Below are positions 1 to 12,560 of a DNA stretch of 64,000 nt, piece after piece; the first letter of the stretch is position 1, and the number at the start of each line of letters is the position of its first letter. The position numbers were made by a program, and so were the translations under genes. The notes beneath the pieces are model-generated. The model saw nothing but the letters and a program-made list of their open reading frames with translations. It did not search any database and had not been told where the DNA came from. Source of the stretch: Cheilinus undulatus (Eukaryota > Chordata > Actinopteri > Labriformes > Labridae); NCBI RefSeq assembly GCF_018320785.1, contig NC_054884.1, positions 26,429,667 through 26,493,666 of the forward strand, written 5' to 3'.

Positions 1-411
1 TTTTCAGCATTGTGACCTATAGGAGGGTCTTTTTAAGTGCTTATTTTATAGCTCTGTGTGGGAATCACCTTAGAAATTACTGGTCATATCTCTCTTATCT
101 GACGTGGATATAAGGATATTAAGATGAAATAAACCACAAGGAGATATTACACGATGGTGTAATATTTGAGATATTGTCTTTTTAATGTTGTAAGTCATAG
201 CCTATATATGGTTTTCAGTTTCAAAACCCTGGTTTACTGTGCAATGTAATTTTTTTCTGTAAAAAAGGGGCTTATTTTCCCCAAGCATTACGAAGATGGT
301 TCTTAAAACAGTGTACCAGGATATGAAACTAGGGCTAACAGCATCTAAGTCTCTAAGTAAGGGTGAACAACTAGGCTAGTTCTATTCAAAGATAGAATGA
401 GAACCAGATTT

Positions 412-1108
412 ATTGGCTTTCTGGTTGGTTGGCTTCTTGGTTGATTGGTTGGTCAGTGGGTTGATTTGTTGGTAATTCGGTGGACCTGTTTGCTGTTTGG
501 TTGGTTGGTTGGTTGGGGGGGTTGTTAACTGGTATGCTTGTTGTGTTGAAAGGTTGGCTGGCTGCCTGGTTGGTTGGTTGGTTGGTTGTCTGTCTGGTTG
601 GTTGGTTGTTGAGCTGTTGGTTTGTTTGTTGCTTGATCGGTTTGTTGGTTTGATGGTTGGTTGGCGGGTTGGCTTGTGTGTTGGAAGGTTGGTCATTTGA
701 TTGTCAGACTGACTGGTTGGTTTGTGAGGCTTGGTTGGGATGCCTGTTTGGCTGAAAGGTTGGTTGGCTGGCTGGCTGGATGGTTGGTTGGTTGGTTGGA
801 AGGTTAGTTAGTGGGCTGGCTGGTTCATGGTTGATGTTGTTGTTGGTGTACTTGTTGTGTTGAATGGCTGTCTGGTTGTCTTTGAGCTGGTTGGTTTGTT
901 CCAAGGGTTGTTAGGGTGGTTGACTGGTTTTCACCTTGGTTAGTCGGTTTGTTAGATGGTTGGATGGTTGGTTTGTTGGTGGACTGGCTAGTTGTTTGGG
1001 AGGTTGCTGGTTGGTATGCTTTGTAGTCTGGTTGGTTGGTTGTTTGGCTTGATGTGTTTGTGGGTTGCTGGCTGGTTGTCTGGCAGGTTGTTTGGTTTTT
1101 GTGGTTAA
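412..1108. repeat. Degenerate TTGG/TTGGTTGG simple repeat
   Basis: About 700 bases are built almost entirely from imperfect TTGG, TTGGT and CTGG units on the plus strand. Both strands stay open over 200-300 bases, giving a Thr/Pro/Asn/Gln-rich reading on the minus strand and a Val/Gly/Trp/Leu-rich one on the plus strand. This follows from the four-base periodicity and is not evidence of a gene. The units are heavily mutated, so the array is old rather than freshly expanded. Confidence 0.9.
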
Positions 1109-1540
1109 GTAGGTGGTATTTTACTTTTCATACAATTATATAAATTGGATTGTACGAGGCTCAGCTAACATTTATTTAGTTCTGAGTACTTGTTAGTTCT
1201 TATCTTTCGTCAAAATATTTCATCATATTCCTTTTTTGGTGTAAGAGGGCTGATCAAATGCTACCTAAACCATGAAGGTGTTCATTAGATTTTGTAAATT
1301 TTCTGAACATCTCTCACTGAACATGTTATTTTGGGTTTTTTTTGTCATTGTTTGAGACCAAAAGCAAATCAAGCGTTGCAAAAAAACATGCCTGTATGTT
1401 TCTCAACACAACAAAACCTCCCTTTGCAACACTTTACCACATACACACACGCACACAAACAAACACCCCCACACTCCAACAGGACTGAGAATATGAGGCC
1501 ATCAGAGCCTTGCACATTACATTGACTGGTGGAGGTCTTC
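1109..1540. other. Non-coding, short CA-rich tract only
   Basis: No gene is seen. The only structure is a short CA/ACAA-rich tract near 1440-1475 and A/T homopolymer runs near 1335 and 1380. Confidence 0.6.
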
Positions 1541-1760
1541 ACTGTTTAAGTGGAGCTGCCTGCTGAGGTTTTCCTCCCCGGCAGCAGGCCTATAAGAGTG
1601 GTAAGTGGCGGTGATGAGACACTGTCCCCTGTGCCTCCTTCAGCTGCCATTCCCTTTAAATTGAAACAGAGTCCTGCAAATAAATGCCACATTCTGAGCG
1701 GGGAGAACGCCTTAAAGTTGAATTTCATATAAGCACCCGTTGGGGAATTGGCCCCGGCGC
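1541..1760. promoter_or_regulatory. Candidate conserved non-coding element
   Basis: This is a block of balanced base composition without repeat features. It contains short A/T-rich motifs (for example TTTAAATTGAAA near 1655 and CAAATAAATG near 1677) set in GC-richer sequence, and it stands out from the AT-rich flanks. Reading frames on both strands exceed 60 codons, as often happens in constrained non-coding DNA. No protein family is recognised. The call rests on appearance only, since conservation cannot be measured here. Confidence 0.28.
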
Positions 1761-2744
1761 AGTCTGCTTTATTCGCTCTGCTTTTTGTTATTTATATGAT
1801 GAAGGAACAGGGATACGTCAGGGTCATTCAGTGTTCATTTATCTTTTTATGTTGTGTTCTGAGCCAAGCTACTATAGCCAGGCTGCCTATTGACCATATT
1901 CACACAGCGCCCATTTTCCTCTGATCTCAAGCTCTAGGTGGGTGGCTCAAATGTCGAAATGATAATAGACTGCTGCAATCCAGGCTAAAAGTCAAATAAA
2001 ATTTTATTCTTTTATACTTGAGATCAACATCTGAAAACCTAAAGAGCATCTGGAAGGCAAACATAGCCATGTTTTCAAGCTAAAACAACATTACCCAAAT
2101 AATAAGTTACTAACTAGCTCATTAAACAGTTGGCTAGGAAGTGACTGAAGCTAATTTTACTTAGAGTAGTGTTACACAACTGAAGTGTAAATTCTTAGCT
2201 AAGATCACAAGAATCTACTCTAAAGAAAACTCAATATGGGTAAGGTCACAGTAAGCTAGGAGGTGCCTGAAAGCTAACAATATTGTCAAACTGTTGAACA
2301 AGAAATGTTAAAATTCCTTAAATGATCACAACAGCTTGAAATCTACGCAGTACTAGGCTAAACTCAGTGTAGCTAACAGATAGCTATGACATGGCTGATG
2401 GTCATTTTTGGGGTTTTAAAGTGGAAATTAGCTTTTATAATTACTGTTGCCTTAAAGTAGCTGGCTGACTGCTAGCGGTAGCAGTTGTTTGGCTTCCTCA
2501 TGTGATAGGACATGTTTTAAAACTGGATAGATTGCCAGATCAATTAATAAATTGATAACTACTAGCACCCCTACCGGAGATAAACACATTTCTTGTACTT
2601 TTTAAGAACACAAACTAATATTAGCTTCCGATCGTTCTTCACTAACTGCACTTTTAGCTTGAAAGTGGCTGCATGCTAACATTAGTTTTTGTGTATGTGA
2701 AGCTAATGGGTGATCATTTTACAGTCAACTGTCTTTTCAGTAGC
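1761..2744. other. AT-rich non-coding sequence
   Basis: No gene or named repeat is recognised. The tract from about 2090 to 2750 is scattered with GCTAA/AGCTA words on both strands, which may be a decayed repeat. Confidence 0.5.
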
Positions 2745-3690
2745 TCATACAGATCAGGACAAAATTATTATTCCCCTATGAGAATGTTTTTTTTTTCTTT
2801 TTTTTTTTTTTTTTAGTATTTGCTGTTTAATAGAGAAAGGCTTTTAACACAGCTTTTCCAAACATTCTTTTGGATGCTTACATTATTTTACATTGCACAC
2901 AGAAACAAAACTATTTCACAAAAAAAAACAAAAACGAACAGGGCCAAAATAATTAACCCCTGATGCTACAAGTCAATTGTGTCTCCTTTTTGCAGGATAA
3001 CAGCCTTCAGTCATTTGTTGTAGTTTTCATCAAGTCTCAGACACGTCTCCTGTGGAATCTTCTATGTTGAATCTCTTAAGCTCCTCCAGATTTCATGGTC
3101 TTCTGGCTTGGACCTTGGTCTTTAGTCCACCCAACAGATTTTTAATGGGAATCAAGTCAGGGCTTTGTGCAGGCCAGTCAGTAACACTCACTTTGGTCTC
3201 ATGGAGGTGGTTCTTCACCAGGAGACTTGTGTGTTTTGGGTTGTTATTGTGTTGGAAGACAAGGCGAAGACCTAGACCCAGTTTTGCTCTTGACTGCTCG
3301 AGGTTTTCTTTCAGAATCCCTTTTTCATGACTCCTTCCACCTTTTCAAGATTCCAGACACACTAAAGTACCCAACAGCATAATACTCCCACGTGTGGGGA
3401 CCATGTTCTTTGGGTCTTCCTGAGCTCTGGTTTGGTCTCATCCGACCAAAGGACATGCTTCCAGTATGCAGAATCTTTATTTTTAGCATACTTCAGTCTG
3501 GCTTGAAGGTGTCTTTTCTGCAGGACTTGAGTTTTTCTTGGTCTGCAACCTGGCAGTCCATTCCTGTGAAAGGCTTCAGGAACCATCTTCTTTGAGACAA
3601 CAATTCCTGACTTGGCTAAGTCCTTTACTAGAGTCTTGGCAGTTGTTCTGGGGTCTTTAGACACAAATTTTCATCAGGGGAAAATAAATT
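2745..3690 (-). mobile_element. Tc1-like transposon remnant
   Basis: Read on the minus strand, 3664-3362 encodes a piece of a Tc1-family transposase. It starts in the helix-turn-helix region (MSKDPRTTAKTLVKDL) and runs through KTQVLQKRHLQARLKYAK into the first DDE aspartate motif, seen as VLWSDETK. Downstream, 3360-2980 carries further transposase sequence in broken frames, including the region matching the ...GLRPD/IPIKNLLGG stretch typical of this family. A candidate terminus lies near 2752 (CAGGACAAAATTATTATTCC). The element is cut off near 3690 before its other terminus, and a long T-run with flanking A/T sequence sits at 2785-2815. It is inactive; the clean left end and the missing right end suggest a truncated old copy. 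Confidence 0.75.
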
Positions 3691-3829
3691 GTCTTCATCT
3701 GTATGTCAATGAGCAGCAATGCTCAAGAATGTAGCATAAAGAATTAACTGCACGGTTGAATTATAAACAAATTTGAGTTTCCTACTCTGATATTACATTA
3801 GAGAATTATGGCTGCCTTGTAAATATGGT

Positions 3830-5410
3830 CAATAACAAATTCTCCAGCATGACTCCCCTCCAAGTCTCAGAATATTTCAATCTTCCCCTGATGCTTTCAC
3901 CTCTTGGTATCAATATGCATTAGTTTTGCCTCCCGTTCATTAGCTTTTAATGCTACCTCTCTTAAAGATTAATTGAAGCTAAGATAAAAGAGCATGGCTC
4001 CCATGAGTGGCCCACTGTTTTATATTCATGTTGGCCCGAATACGGCAACAGTAAATCCTCTAAGTTGTTGTTAAGCCTGCTGTATTACCATATGTGTGCC
4101 ATTTCCATGGAGTGACAGACCCCCCCTGGATCAAATGGGGACTATTGATCCTGCAGCACTCCATTTCAAGTTAATTGTGCTTGAAATGAGGTGCACACAC
4201 TCAAGCATACCTGCATTGGGAAGGCTTTATTTATTTATATTTGTCAGGGAAGCTGTGTCAGATAAACAGAAAATATTCAATTCACGTCTTATTCAATTTT
4301 GCTCAAAAAAAGGGGCTTGTGCTGAAGTATGCTTGGAAAGCGGTTGAACCAGATTAAATCAGACTTTGATTTTCAGTATCAGACTTTAGGGCTCCAGCAG
4401 ACATGTTTAGCAGGGGATTGACTGAGATTATGCCAACAAAGCAAAATGAATCTCAACAGAAGAAAAGCACTCGTCAGAATGACTATATTTTCACTCTCCT
4501 TCTTCTCAAAGCGGGCGACATAAGCGAACCTGTGCTGTAATATTTCAGGACAGGTCCGGTAAAGTCTGGCCTCTCCCTGACCCCCATTCTCTCTGACACT
4601 TACAAAGCAGGGTCCAAGGTAACAAGGCATGAAGTGAGCGTGGCAGAACTGAAGAGACTGGCTCCTCAGCAGACGCTCAGCCTTCAGCGTGATCATGTGC
4701 CAGATTATGACTCTAAGATACACGCATCAGCCCGCAAATCATCTATCTCCCCACAGCATGGTGGACTAATAACAGCAAATCTGGAGCAAGGAGATCAAAT
4801 TTCAACTTGAAACTATTCTAAGTATTGCAGAACTGGAGTGACTGAATTATATGAGCTGCAAATTTAACCTGTGTTTGCTTTGTTAGTCTTTTGGGCAATT
4901 AGAAATCCCCTAAATTGTCTAAATTGAACTTAATAAATGTGAAGAATGAAGCATAAAGTATTGAAAAATATGAGATATAAAGGTGGACTGGCTTTGAGTG
5001 TAATTTCAGGCAGCTCAGCATCAGTGACTGACATTGAATATCATTGCTCCCTCCATCGACCCCGGGGCCACCATGCAGAGAGAAACGCCAGTAAAGCCCC
5101 ATTTATAGACCTAACCCCTCCCTCAGTTTGTTTATAAGCCTATTCTTTTATAATAGTATATATAAATAAGTGAAACTGTGTAATGGATCGCATTAAACAG
5201 GCAGGCATATTGAGGCAGGATTTAATTTGCATGCCAGATTAGCTCACGATTGGTCGGGGCAGAGCCGTAGGGCAGCCTGTTCATTAATAGGATCTAGTCT
5301 CTTCAAATCCATTAAGTCAATTGAACCCATACATAATCTGATTTCAGAGGCACCATGTAAATGTTGTATTGCTACGCCTGCTCCAGGACCGGCCTTTGCC
5401 CGCCTTTAAG
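3830..5410. promoter_or_regulatory. Candidate conserved non-coding cluster
   Basis: About 1.6 kb holds no repeat and no recognisable exon. Three sub-blocks look constrained: 3830-4240, 4380-4740 and 4870-5410. They carry homeodomain-type ATTA/TAAT cores in mixed-composition sequence, for example TTCATTAGCTTTTAATG near 3938, AGTTAATTG near 4171, GGGCAATTAG near 4893 and GTTCATTAATAGG near 5279. This is typical of vertebrate developmental enhancers in gene deserts. Whether they are conserved or active is unknown, and the call is by appearance and context only. Confidence 0.33.
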
Positions 5411-5754
5411 TGCAGCACTGTGGTGGCATGTGAGAAAGTGAGGAATTAAAAAAGGCCATGCAAACTAGTGAATAAAATGAAAAAAATATAAAAGTGTATT
5501 AATGCAAATTAACAAATTCAATCAAGTCTGCTATCATATTATTTTGCAGGAGCGGTGTGTCAGTGAAAGCATTTTTAAGACTTAGACTAATTGCTGAAGA
5601 GTAAATCAGTTGAAGACCTTAACCCACCTCTGTATGTAGCAAAGAACATGCCAAATAAAAGCTACAATATGCAGAATGTTTGCTTGGAAATATCTACATT
5701 ATTTAAAAAGGACTACTCTTATACACATGTTCAAGGTCTTGACAGATGTTTTTT
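5411..5754. other. AT-rich non-coding sequence
   Basis: No gene, repeat family or regulatory structure is recognised here. Confidence 0.5.
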
Positions 5755-6940
5755 TCAGGGCCAAAAACGATACCAATAATCAACTAAAAAAGCACTCAGA
5801 GACCGCAGACCTTCGCCATTAGCCCTATCTCCCAATAGTGAAGAATCCTTTAAAAACTCCTGGATCCCTCCCCATGTGCCCCCCACCATGGCATTCCCCA
5901 GTGGGGTGGAAACACGGTGAGGCAAAGCATTGGCTTCACTACAGGTGGACGGTCATGGTGGAAACATTGCCTGCTGGTGCCAACAGATGCACTGACAGTC
6001 TCACCCATGGTCTCACTGGATGACTGGAAGTCATGGCAGAGGGTGAATATTCCTCTATTCCTCCCAGCATCGTGAGTATTCTCGCTACAATTCGCTGTCT
6101 TTCTCTCTATTATGTTCCGGGCCTGCGTCTTTCAAACTCTATAAACTCCAAAACTTTTAATGGAAATAGCCAAAATGCTGCTGGGATTGAAGTTACTCAT
6201 GTCCGCCATCTCCTGGTGTAAAGTGGTAACAGCGCAAAGCTCCGCCATCAGCCCTATATCCCAATAGTACAGAATCCTTTAAAAAATTCCTGGATCCAGA
6301 CGGTGATCCGGATCACTCCCAAAATCTAATCAGTTCTTCCTTATGCCATTTCTGACATTTCCTGAAAATTTCATCAAAATCCGTCCACAACTTTTTGAGT
6401 TATGTTGCGAACAAACAAACAAACAAACAAACCCACCCGATTACATAACCTCCTTGGCAGAGGTAATAACCAGTATTTGGAACTGTTGTACTTTATGTGG
6501 CAAAAGTAAAATTGGATGATCAAAAAAGAAGCAAAACAACCAATTTATCCCTATCTCTATCAGCATGAGAAACAGCACAAAGCAACACAGTAGCAGCATT
6601 AATACAGGATGAGACGCCATACCTTCACTGTGTCAGTGGCACCCAGGCTTGAGTGTTGATTGGCTAGTAAATCATATGGCATCTAACCAATCATATTGTG
6701 TTGAGACTGAAACTCATTTGTGAAGACTGAAAGGAAGAAGCCAGAGGGGGAGACACACTTTTCAATGTAACAAAAGTAGTGCTCCTTTTGATTAATTAAC
6801 TTAATTTATTATCTGTTTTTAAAAAATGTCGATACCAATAATCAGCCAAATGCCAAATATTAGCATCAATAATTTGTCATGCCAATAATCAGTCAGGGCA
6901 ATAATCGGTTGACCCCCAATACGTTTATTTGAGTACTCAC
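5755..6940. repeat. Dispersed repeat split by a nested repeat
   Basis: Words of the form GATACCAATAATC appear just before the inner repeat (about 5770) and again well after it (about 6832-6905). This suggests one older element carrying this motif, interrupted by the repeat at 5792-6468. The outer element also contains two CCAAT-type words near 6660-6690. Its family is not recognised. Confidence 0.4.
5792..6468. repeat. Dispersed repeat, copy A
   Basis: This copy starts at GCACTCAGAGACCGCAGACC and ends in an (ACAA)n tract followed by CCTCCTTGGCAGAGGTAAT. It matches 28301-28971 along its whole length, so it is a multicopy element. Inside it, a segment of about 60 bases (CGCCATTAGCCC... to TTCCTGGATCC) occurs twice, at about 5815-5865 and 6243-6298. 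That suggests a composite element or one repeat inserted within another copy. No coding capacity is seen. The tail resembles that of RTE-type retroelements, but the family is not established. Confidence 0.75.
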
Positions 6941-8639
6941 AATCCTGAAAATATTCCAACAGTTTTCAAAGGGAGAAAATCTGATTTTTTGTAGTTGTTA
7001 AACGCTGTTTCTTGTCATAGATGCCGCAGGGACAGAGATGCCCTGACATACACAACTTTATTGTTGCTATGGAAACACTTGATGCTATTTATTTATTTAT
7101 TTAATGTTTATTTGTATAGGGACAAGTATGAAGCAAGTAAACCGTTGCCACACACTACAGCATTTGTAGCCTGAGCTAATTTGACACAGAAGACTGCTAC
7201 AGAAAGCAACAGGAAGCTGCTGTTGTGTTGCTGTATCACATTCATATTTCATGCAGCTTACTTCAGATGGAGCACAATTATTCTCCACCATCAGCTGTGC
7301 ATTTGGTTGCACCCACATGCCCCCTACTCTTGTGATGCTGTGGCCCCACTAGACATTTCCAAGTCTAAATGCTGAAAAATATCACTTAATGCTTTGAGAG
7401 TAGCTTACCCTGCAAGCTAGGTTTGAGTTTTACATACATTTTTAAAATCCAGTTTTACCATCACCCCTGTGGTGATAATTGTGATGTGATAGGACAATAA
7501 TAAAAGTGAATATTGAGATAGACACTGAGGGAGGGTTGCCAGATGCCTTCCAAAAACAAAGTATATTCTTAAAATGATTTCAAATTAGGAATGCAATATA
7601 CCAATATACCAATAATGAATATACCAGTTATATTAGTTAAATATAAAAATATTAGTTCAAGGAGAACTCCAGCTCTAGATTCTTGGCATTAGATGTGACT
7701 CACACAGGTAAATAGTAATATTTGGAACAGCTGATTTTGAGATCAGTGTATGTTCCATTTATAGCGAATGATTTAACCTTGAAATGCTGAAATATAGTGA
7801 CTTTAATGAGTTTTTATTGATGTGAATACCAAATGTTTGGGTGGGTTTTGCCTCATTGACAAATCTGAAATAACTAGATGATGGAAGACAATTTGGAGAA
7901 TAAATATATAAATATATAAAACAGTTAACAGGTTGAAAAATTAAACACAGTGGTTATACACGATCCCTGCATGCACAGATCAACAGAGCTGTTGACTCAA
8001 AGCCATGTTAAACTCACACTCTGATGCAGGGGGGTCAGTATGACCTAAACCCTTGTTTGTGTGGCTGCTGGTCATAGCAGAGAAGGGGGGAACGCTGCTG
8101 GAGGCGCTCAGAAGACAAGACCCGACATAGTCCAGGTCATGCCTGAGTGACCTGACGAGCCCCAGATTTACACACTGTACACAGCCCGGCATCTGGGCCA
8201 ACTGGGAATGGCACAAGCACCCACGTGGCTAGCTCACAGATACACACACACATGCACTCTGTATGGATGTGAAGAGAGGACAGGGACTGACCATGGGGAA
8301 ATCTACAGAGTTTATAATTGGAGGAGGACTGCAGAAGGAAGAAGAGAACCATAACAAATCTACACAAGGGTGCAGGAGGCTAAATAGACCTGAATGTTTA
8401 AAAAGAGACCCAGAAAGTGGGACGATTCAGGAATAGAAGTGCCATAAATACATTATAGAGCAGTGCTATCTATGCATAAAACCAGTGATCAAAAAACTGA
8501 CATACTCTGTTTTAGTCTGTTTTAAAACATCAGGCATACTTTTTCCTATTCTTGAACAAAACGGCTTTTGTGATAAAGCCAGATTGCAACAGTATGATTC
8601 CAATGTGATTTAATCCAGTGGTGTTTAAATGATATTAAA
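6941..8639. other. Non-coding, minor repeat fragments
   Basis: No exon is recognised. A TATT-rich tract leads into a stretch at about 7085-7370 that resembles an old interspersed repeat. The 7980-8370 stretch is GC-richer and free of repeats but has no identifiable function. Confidence 0.45.
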
Positions 8640-9018
8640 GTGTCATGTACAAATTGAACATGATAAAAAAAAAAAAAAGAATAATCAAGAAAAAGTATAT
8701 CCTTACCTAAAATTATGATACAATAGGATTCAATTTCTACAATATGATATGATACAACACATATGATAGGGTTTGATACTGTAGGATTTAATTGATTGAT
8801 TGATCTGATCAGAAATTAAATGATGACATAATGGGATATGATAAGATATGATAGAATGTAATACCATATGATTCATGAGGATATGATACAGTACAATTTC
8901 AAACTATATGAAGTGAAAATTACATGATACAATATGATAAGACACAATGTGATGTGACCAATTTGTTTTAATTTGAAACAATAAAATGTGATAATAGAAT
9001 ATGATACCATACAATACA

Positions 9019-9493
9019 CTAGGGCTGTCAAGATCAATTACATTAATTTTTATTAATTTCTGAAAATCATGACTAATTGCATGATTTGTTGTCCCTTTCA
9101 CTACATTTTTGCTTTAATCATGGCAACACCTCCCTACGTCCACAGTGATGTAAAGTAAGTACACCACCTGTCTTTATGTTTCATTTCACTTAAAAAACTC
9201 AAGAACAGCTCAGTGGACAAATCTAAAGTCCTCTGCACCGTGTGATATCAAATACTTATCTATTAACTGTTCTCTTATTTCTGTAAGGTGATCCCTAAGT
9301 TCCCTTTCCATGGTTACATTCGTATAAAAATCTTTGATCTGCCTGTAGAGTCAGGCCTGTATCCAACAGAAAGTTAATGACCCTTAGATTAAGACAGTAG
9401 AAATTTAAAAAAAAATGCAAATTTTAAAATGCAATAAAAGGATGCGATTAATTGTGATCAACTACAGAAATTCTGAGATTATCTTTGACAGGC
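9019..9493. mobile_element. Short non-autonomous DNA element (AGGGCTGTCA ends)
   Basis: The left end reads TAGGGCTGTCAAGATCAATT and the right end, reverse-complemented, begins near GCCTGTCA, giving imperfect terminal inversion. Just inside both ends lie related ATTAAT/GATTAATTG blocks. There is no coding capacity. Elements with AGGGCTGTCA termini and a GATTAATC core are common in teleosts, but I do not assign a superfamily. It sits inside the GATACAA satellite. Confidence 0.55.
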
Positions 9494-9640
9494 ATAAATA
9501 CAACATAATATGACACAATTCATCAAGATATCAAACAGAGTGATACAACAAGAAATGAAACTGTGATACAACGTTATGGTACATTACAATACAATACAAT
9601 ACGTTAAGATACGATGTGATATGATGTGATACAATGCGAT

Positions 9641-10785
9641 GTTAATTCTGACAGCATTTTTTTATTTTAGTCTCAGTCTTAGTCTTTAGATTAAACGCCT
9701 TTAAGTTTTAGTCACATTTTAGTCTTTTCTACCCTTAATAGTTTTAGTCAACGAAAACTCCATAACATTTTAGACTAGTTTTAGTCCATAAAAAGTCCTC
9801 ACATCAATTTCCATATACAAAGACCGCGCTGTGATCCGCCAGCAAATCATACATTGGAGCACATCGCTCCCTCTCTAGTCTATCAGAGCATTTCCACAGC
9901 CAGTGCTCCAGTCCGGCAGCGGCGCGCCCCTGGAGCGCCTCTCCGCTCCGCTTCGTTCGAGACACGCTGCAGGTCTATTTTGAGTGCTGGCTGCTGCCAA
10001 ACCGCGTCCATTCACATCAATCAGAAATCTACAAAGAGGAAGTCACTAGCATAGAGTATCAGGTTCTTTCAAAATACAACACAATGCACTGACTCCCTAT
10101 CGTAAATCCTCACTATATCAACATTAAGTCTTATCCTGCAGCGAGAGCAAAGGGTCATCGAGAGGTCAGTCAGTGGGTCACAGAGCTACAACGGCGCCAC
10201 TGACAAGGAAAAGTTAACTTTTGAGGACATTTAGCCAAATAATTTTACGTAAAACCACACATCCTAAGCGAATATTAACCTTTTAACTTGCTAATGTACT
10301 CACCTATGGCAGAAGCAATACTATCATGGACTTATACCGGAATGGATGATAAATTAACCCCAAAAGGTAAAATAGACCACTGTTGACATCTCGCAGTCTC
10401 ACAGTGGGCAAGGTCGCTCGCAAACTCGATGCACGGTGCAGTCATCGAATGTGGAGATTGTGGGTTAAGTCTTTTATTTTTAGTCCAAGCATTTATTCTA
10501 TTGCCCAAATCTGGTACCAAATCATGGTAGTGAATTCTATGCACCCTGCCTAACCTGGGGTCCCTGCTTTCTACTGCTGAGAAACAGAAGCGATACAGGC
10601 GTGTTGCATTTTAACAGATTCACCCAGAGTGGAGAAATAGTACAGATTTTGAATGTCTGATGAAGTTAAATTACATTTTAGTGTCGTTTAAGTCATCTTG
10701 ATGAAAACTAATCTTATTTTTAGTCAGTTTTAGTCATCAGATCTCTATTTTTGGCTAGTCTTAGTCTAGTATTTTAATTAACTTT
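9641..10785. mobile_element. Non-autonomous element rich in TTTTAGTC motifs
   Basis: Both ends carry clusters of TTTTAGTC / GACTAAAA-type words (9655-9790 and 10675-10775) and the termini are related in inverted orientation (GTTAATT at the left, AATTAAC at the right). The same 13 bases, GATACAATGCGAT, lie immediately before (9628-9640) and after (10786-10798) the element. This looks like a target-site duplication, although the surrounding satellite is made of similar words. The interior (about 9830-10560) is GC-richer and has no recognisable protein. Confidence 0.6.
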
Positions 10786-10880
10786 GATACAATGCGATAC
10801 CAAATGATCAAACAAGATACAAAATGAAACAATAGCATTAGAGTTCTGCAGAGATGATACAATAAGATTTAATAACAGGG

Positions 10881-12560
10881 TATGATATATCATTTACTTC
10901 CCCTGTTGTCTTGGAAATGTTTACTGGACTCCAGTGTTGCATATAATAGCTGCATGCACATTAGTACAAATAAATATACAATAAAAAACAAAACAAAAAC
11001 AAACAAACAATACACATTTACAGATAAAGTTATACAAATAACATATTTCACATCACCCATGATACATGACATTTATTGAAGATTCCTATGAAAAAGCAGT
11101 TCCCACTTTATTAAAAACACACTCATTTTTGCTGATTAGTAAACAGAGAAGATCTATGAAGCACTTAGAGTCGCCTGGTTGAATGTAAATACTGTGAAAT
11201 CTTGAATAAAGAGTCACAGTAGGAGGCACTTAACTACGTCTCACCTGAAGACTCACTCTGAGTATTTAAAGTGTGCTGCAGTGATTTCTGTGTTGGAGGA
11301 TTTGTCACCTCTGCTGTGAGGTCTTCCTGCTTTACAAAACACACAATGGGGCAAAAATTAAATCCCTGGAGGAGGATTTAGACACTTATATAACTCCCCA
11401 ATTATAAAGTTTTTTTCCTTCAAGAAGCCTCAGTGCCCTCCCTTCTGTTTATATGACTCACAAATATCTAATACTGAACTGTGTATAATGCCAGTATGCC
11501 CACATGACTGCAGAAAAGGCTCTTTTGCTTTCTGCCCGACTGAGTCAAGCATAATGGGAGGCTTGAAAAGCTGCAAGCTTAAAACCAGCGCCATCCTGAC
11601 AAAGCCTTGGTGGCTTGCTGGGAAACTGTGCATCCGAGGGAAGTTGCCAAAAAAGTAATTTTCAAGAGCACTCAGCATGGTTTTTAAAGCTGTCTGATGG
11701 AACCACACCCACACTGGACGTTAAATACTGCGCTTCTGCATGGACAATTTGCTGAGAGCGACAAAATAAATGACAATAACAGCTCTTAAAATCCAACTGA
11801 AACATGAAGAAAGGCAAAAAAACTGAATGCTGCACAAGAATTTATATGTTAACTGACAAGAATTATTTAAAGGAAGCATTTTTGACGTATGAACATGCAT
11901 CCCAGGCATTTCAAACAATACAAAAGGAGACCACCAGTGCACTTCATGGCCAAAAGTATGCATGCACCAGAACGTTTAAGTGTGGTTGTGGGCCATAATT
12001 CCCAAACTCTGAGCATTAATCTGCTATAAGAGACTCCATTCTTCTGGGAAAGCTTTCCACAAGATTAAGGAAACCCTGCTGCAGAGATTTTCTCACGTTC
12101 AACTACAAGAGCATTAGGAAGTTCACAATCTGATGTTTTGGTGGTCAGGCTTTGCTCCATTTATCCCAGAGGTGTTGGATCAAGCAGGTCACACAAGTTG
12201 TTGAGTTCATTGTACAAACACATATTCCATGATCCCTGAATAAGCAGTACAACTACTTTCAAATTAAATTTTATTAAAAACTTCTGAGTGTTCCTTTTTT
12301 AAGGTTCAATAACTACCTCCTGTATTTGTTTTTATATCTATAGGGAAGAAAAGCAGTTAATCCTCCAGTATCACAAACAAATTTATTTTTACAAACAAGC
12401 TTATTTCAATCCTCAACAAAAACAGCCCCAGACTAAAGGTGTGTCAATGACGTGAATATCAAACTGATATAGGCTACTATAGGCAGGAATATTGATACAA
12501 ACTGACAGTAAAGGCTTCAGTGTCTTACACCTACAACAATCTTTTAACTTTAAATAAAGG
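10881..12560. other. Non-coding block between satellite patches
   Basis: No exon or named repeat is recognised. The part from about 11,400 to 12,240 has balanced composition and might be regulatory. A CAAAACAAAAACAAACAAAC tract lies near 10,990. Confidence 0.4.

Noticed and set aside
382-904. Thr/Pro/Asn/Gln-rich minus-strand reading frames as proteins
   Set aside because: They are by-products of the TTGG simple repeat; no start context, splice structure or family supports them.
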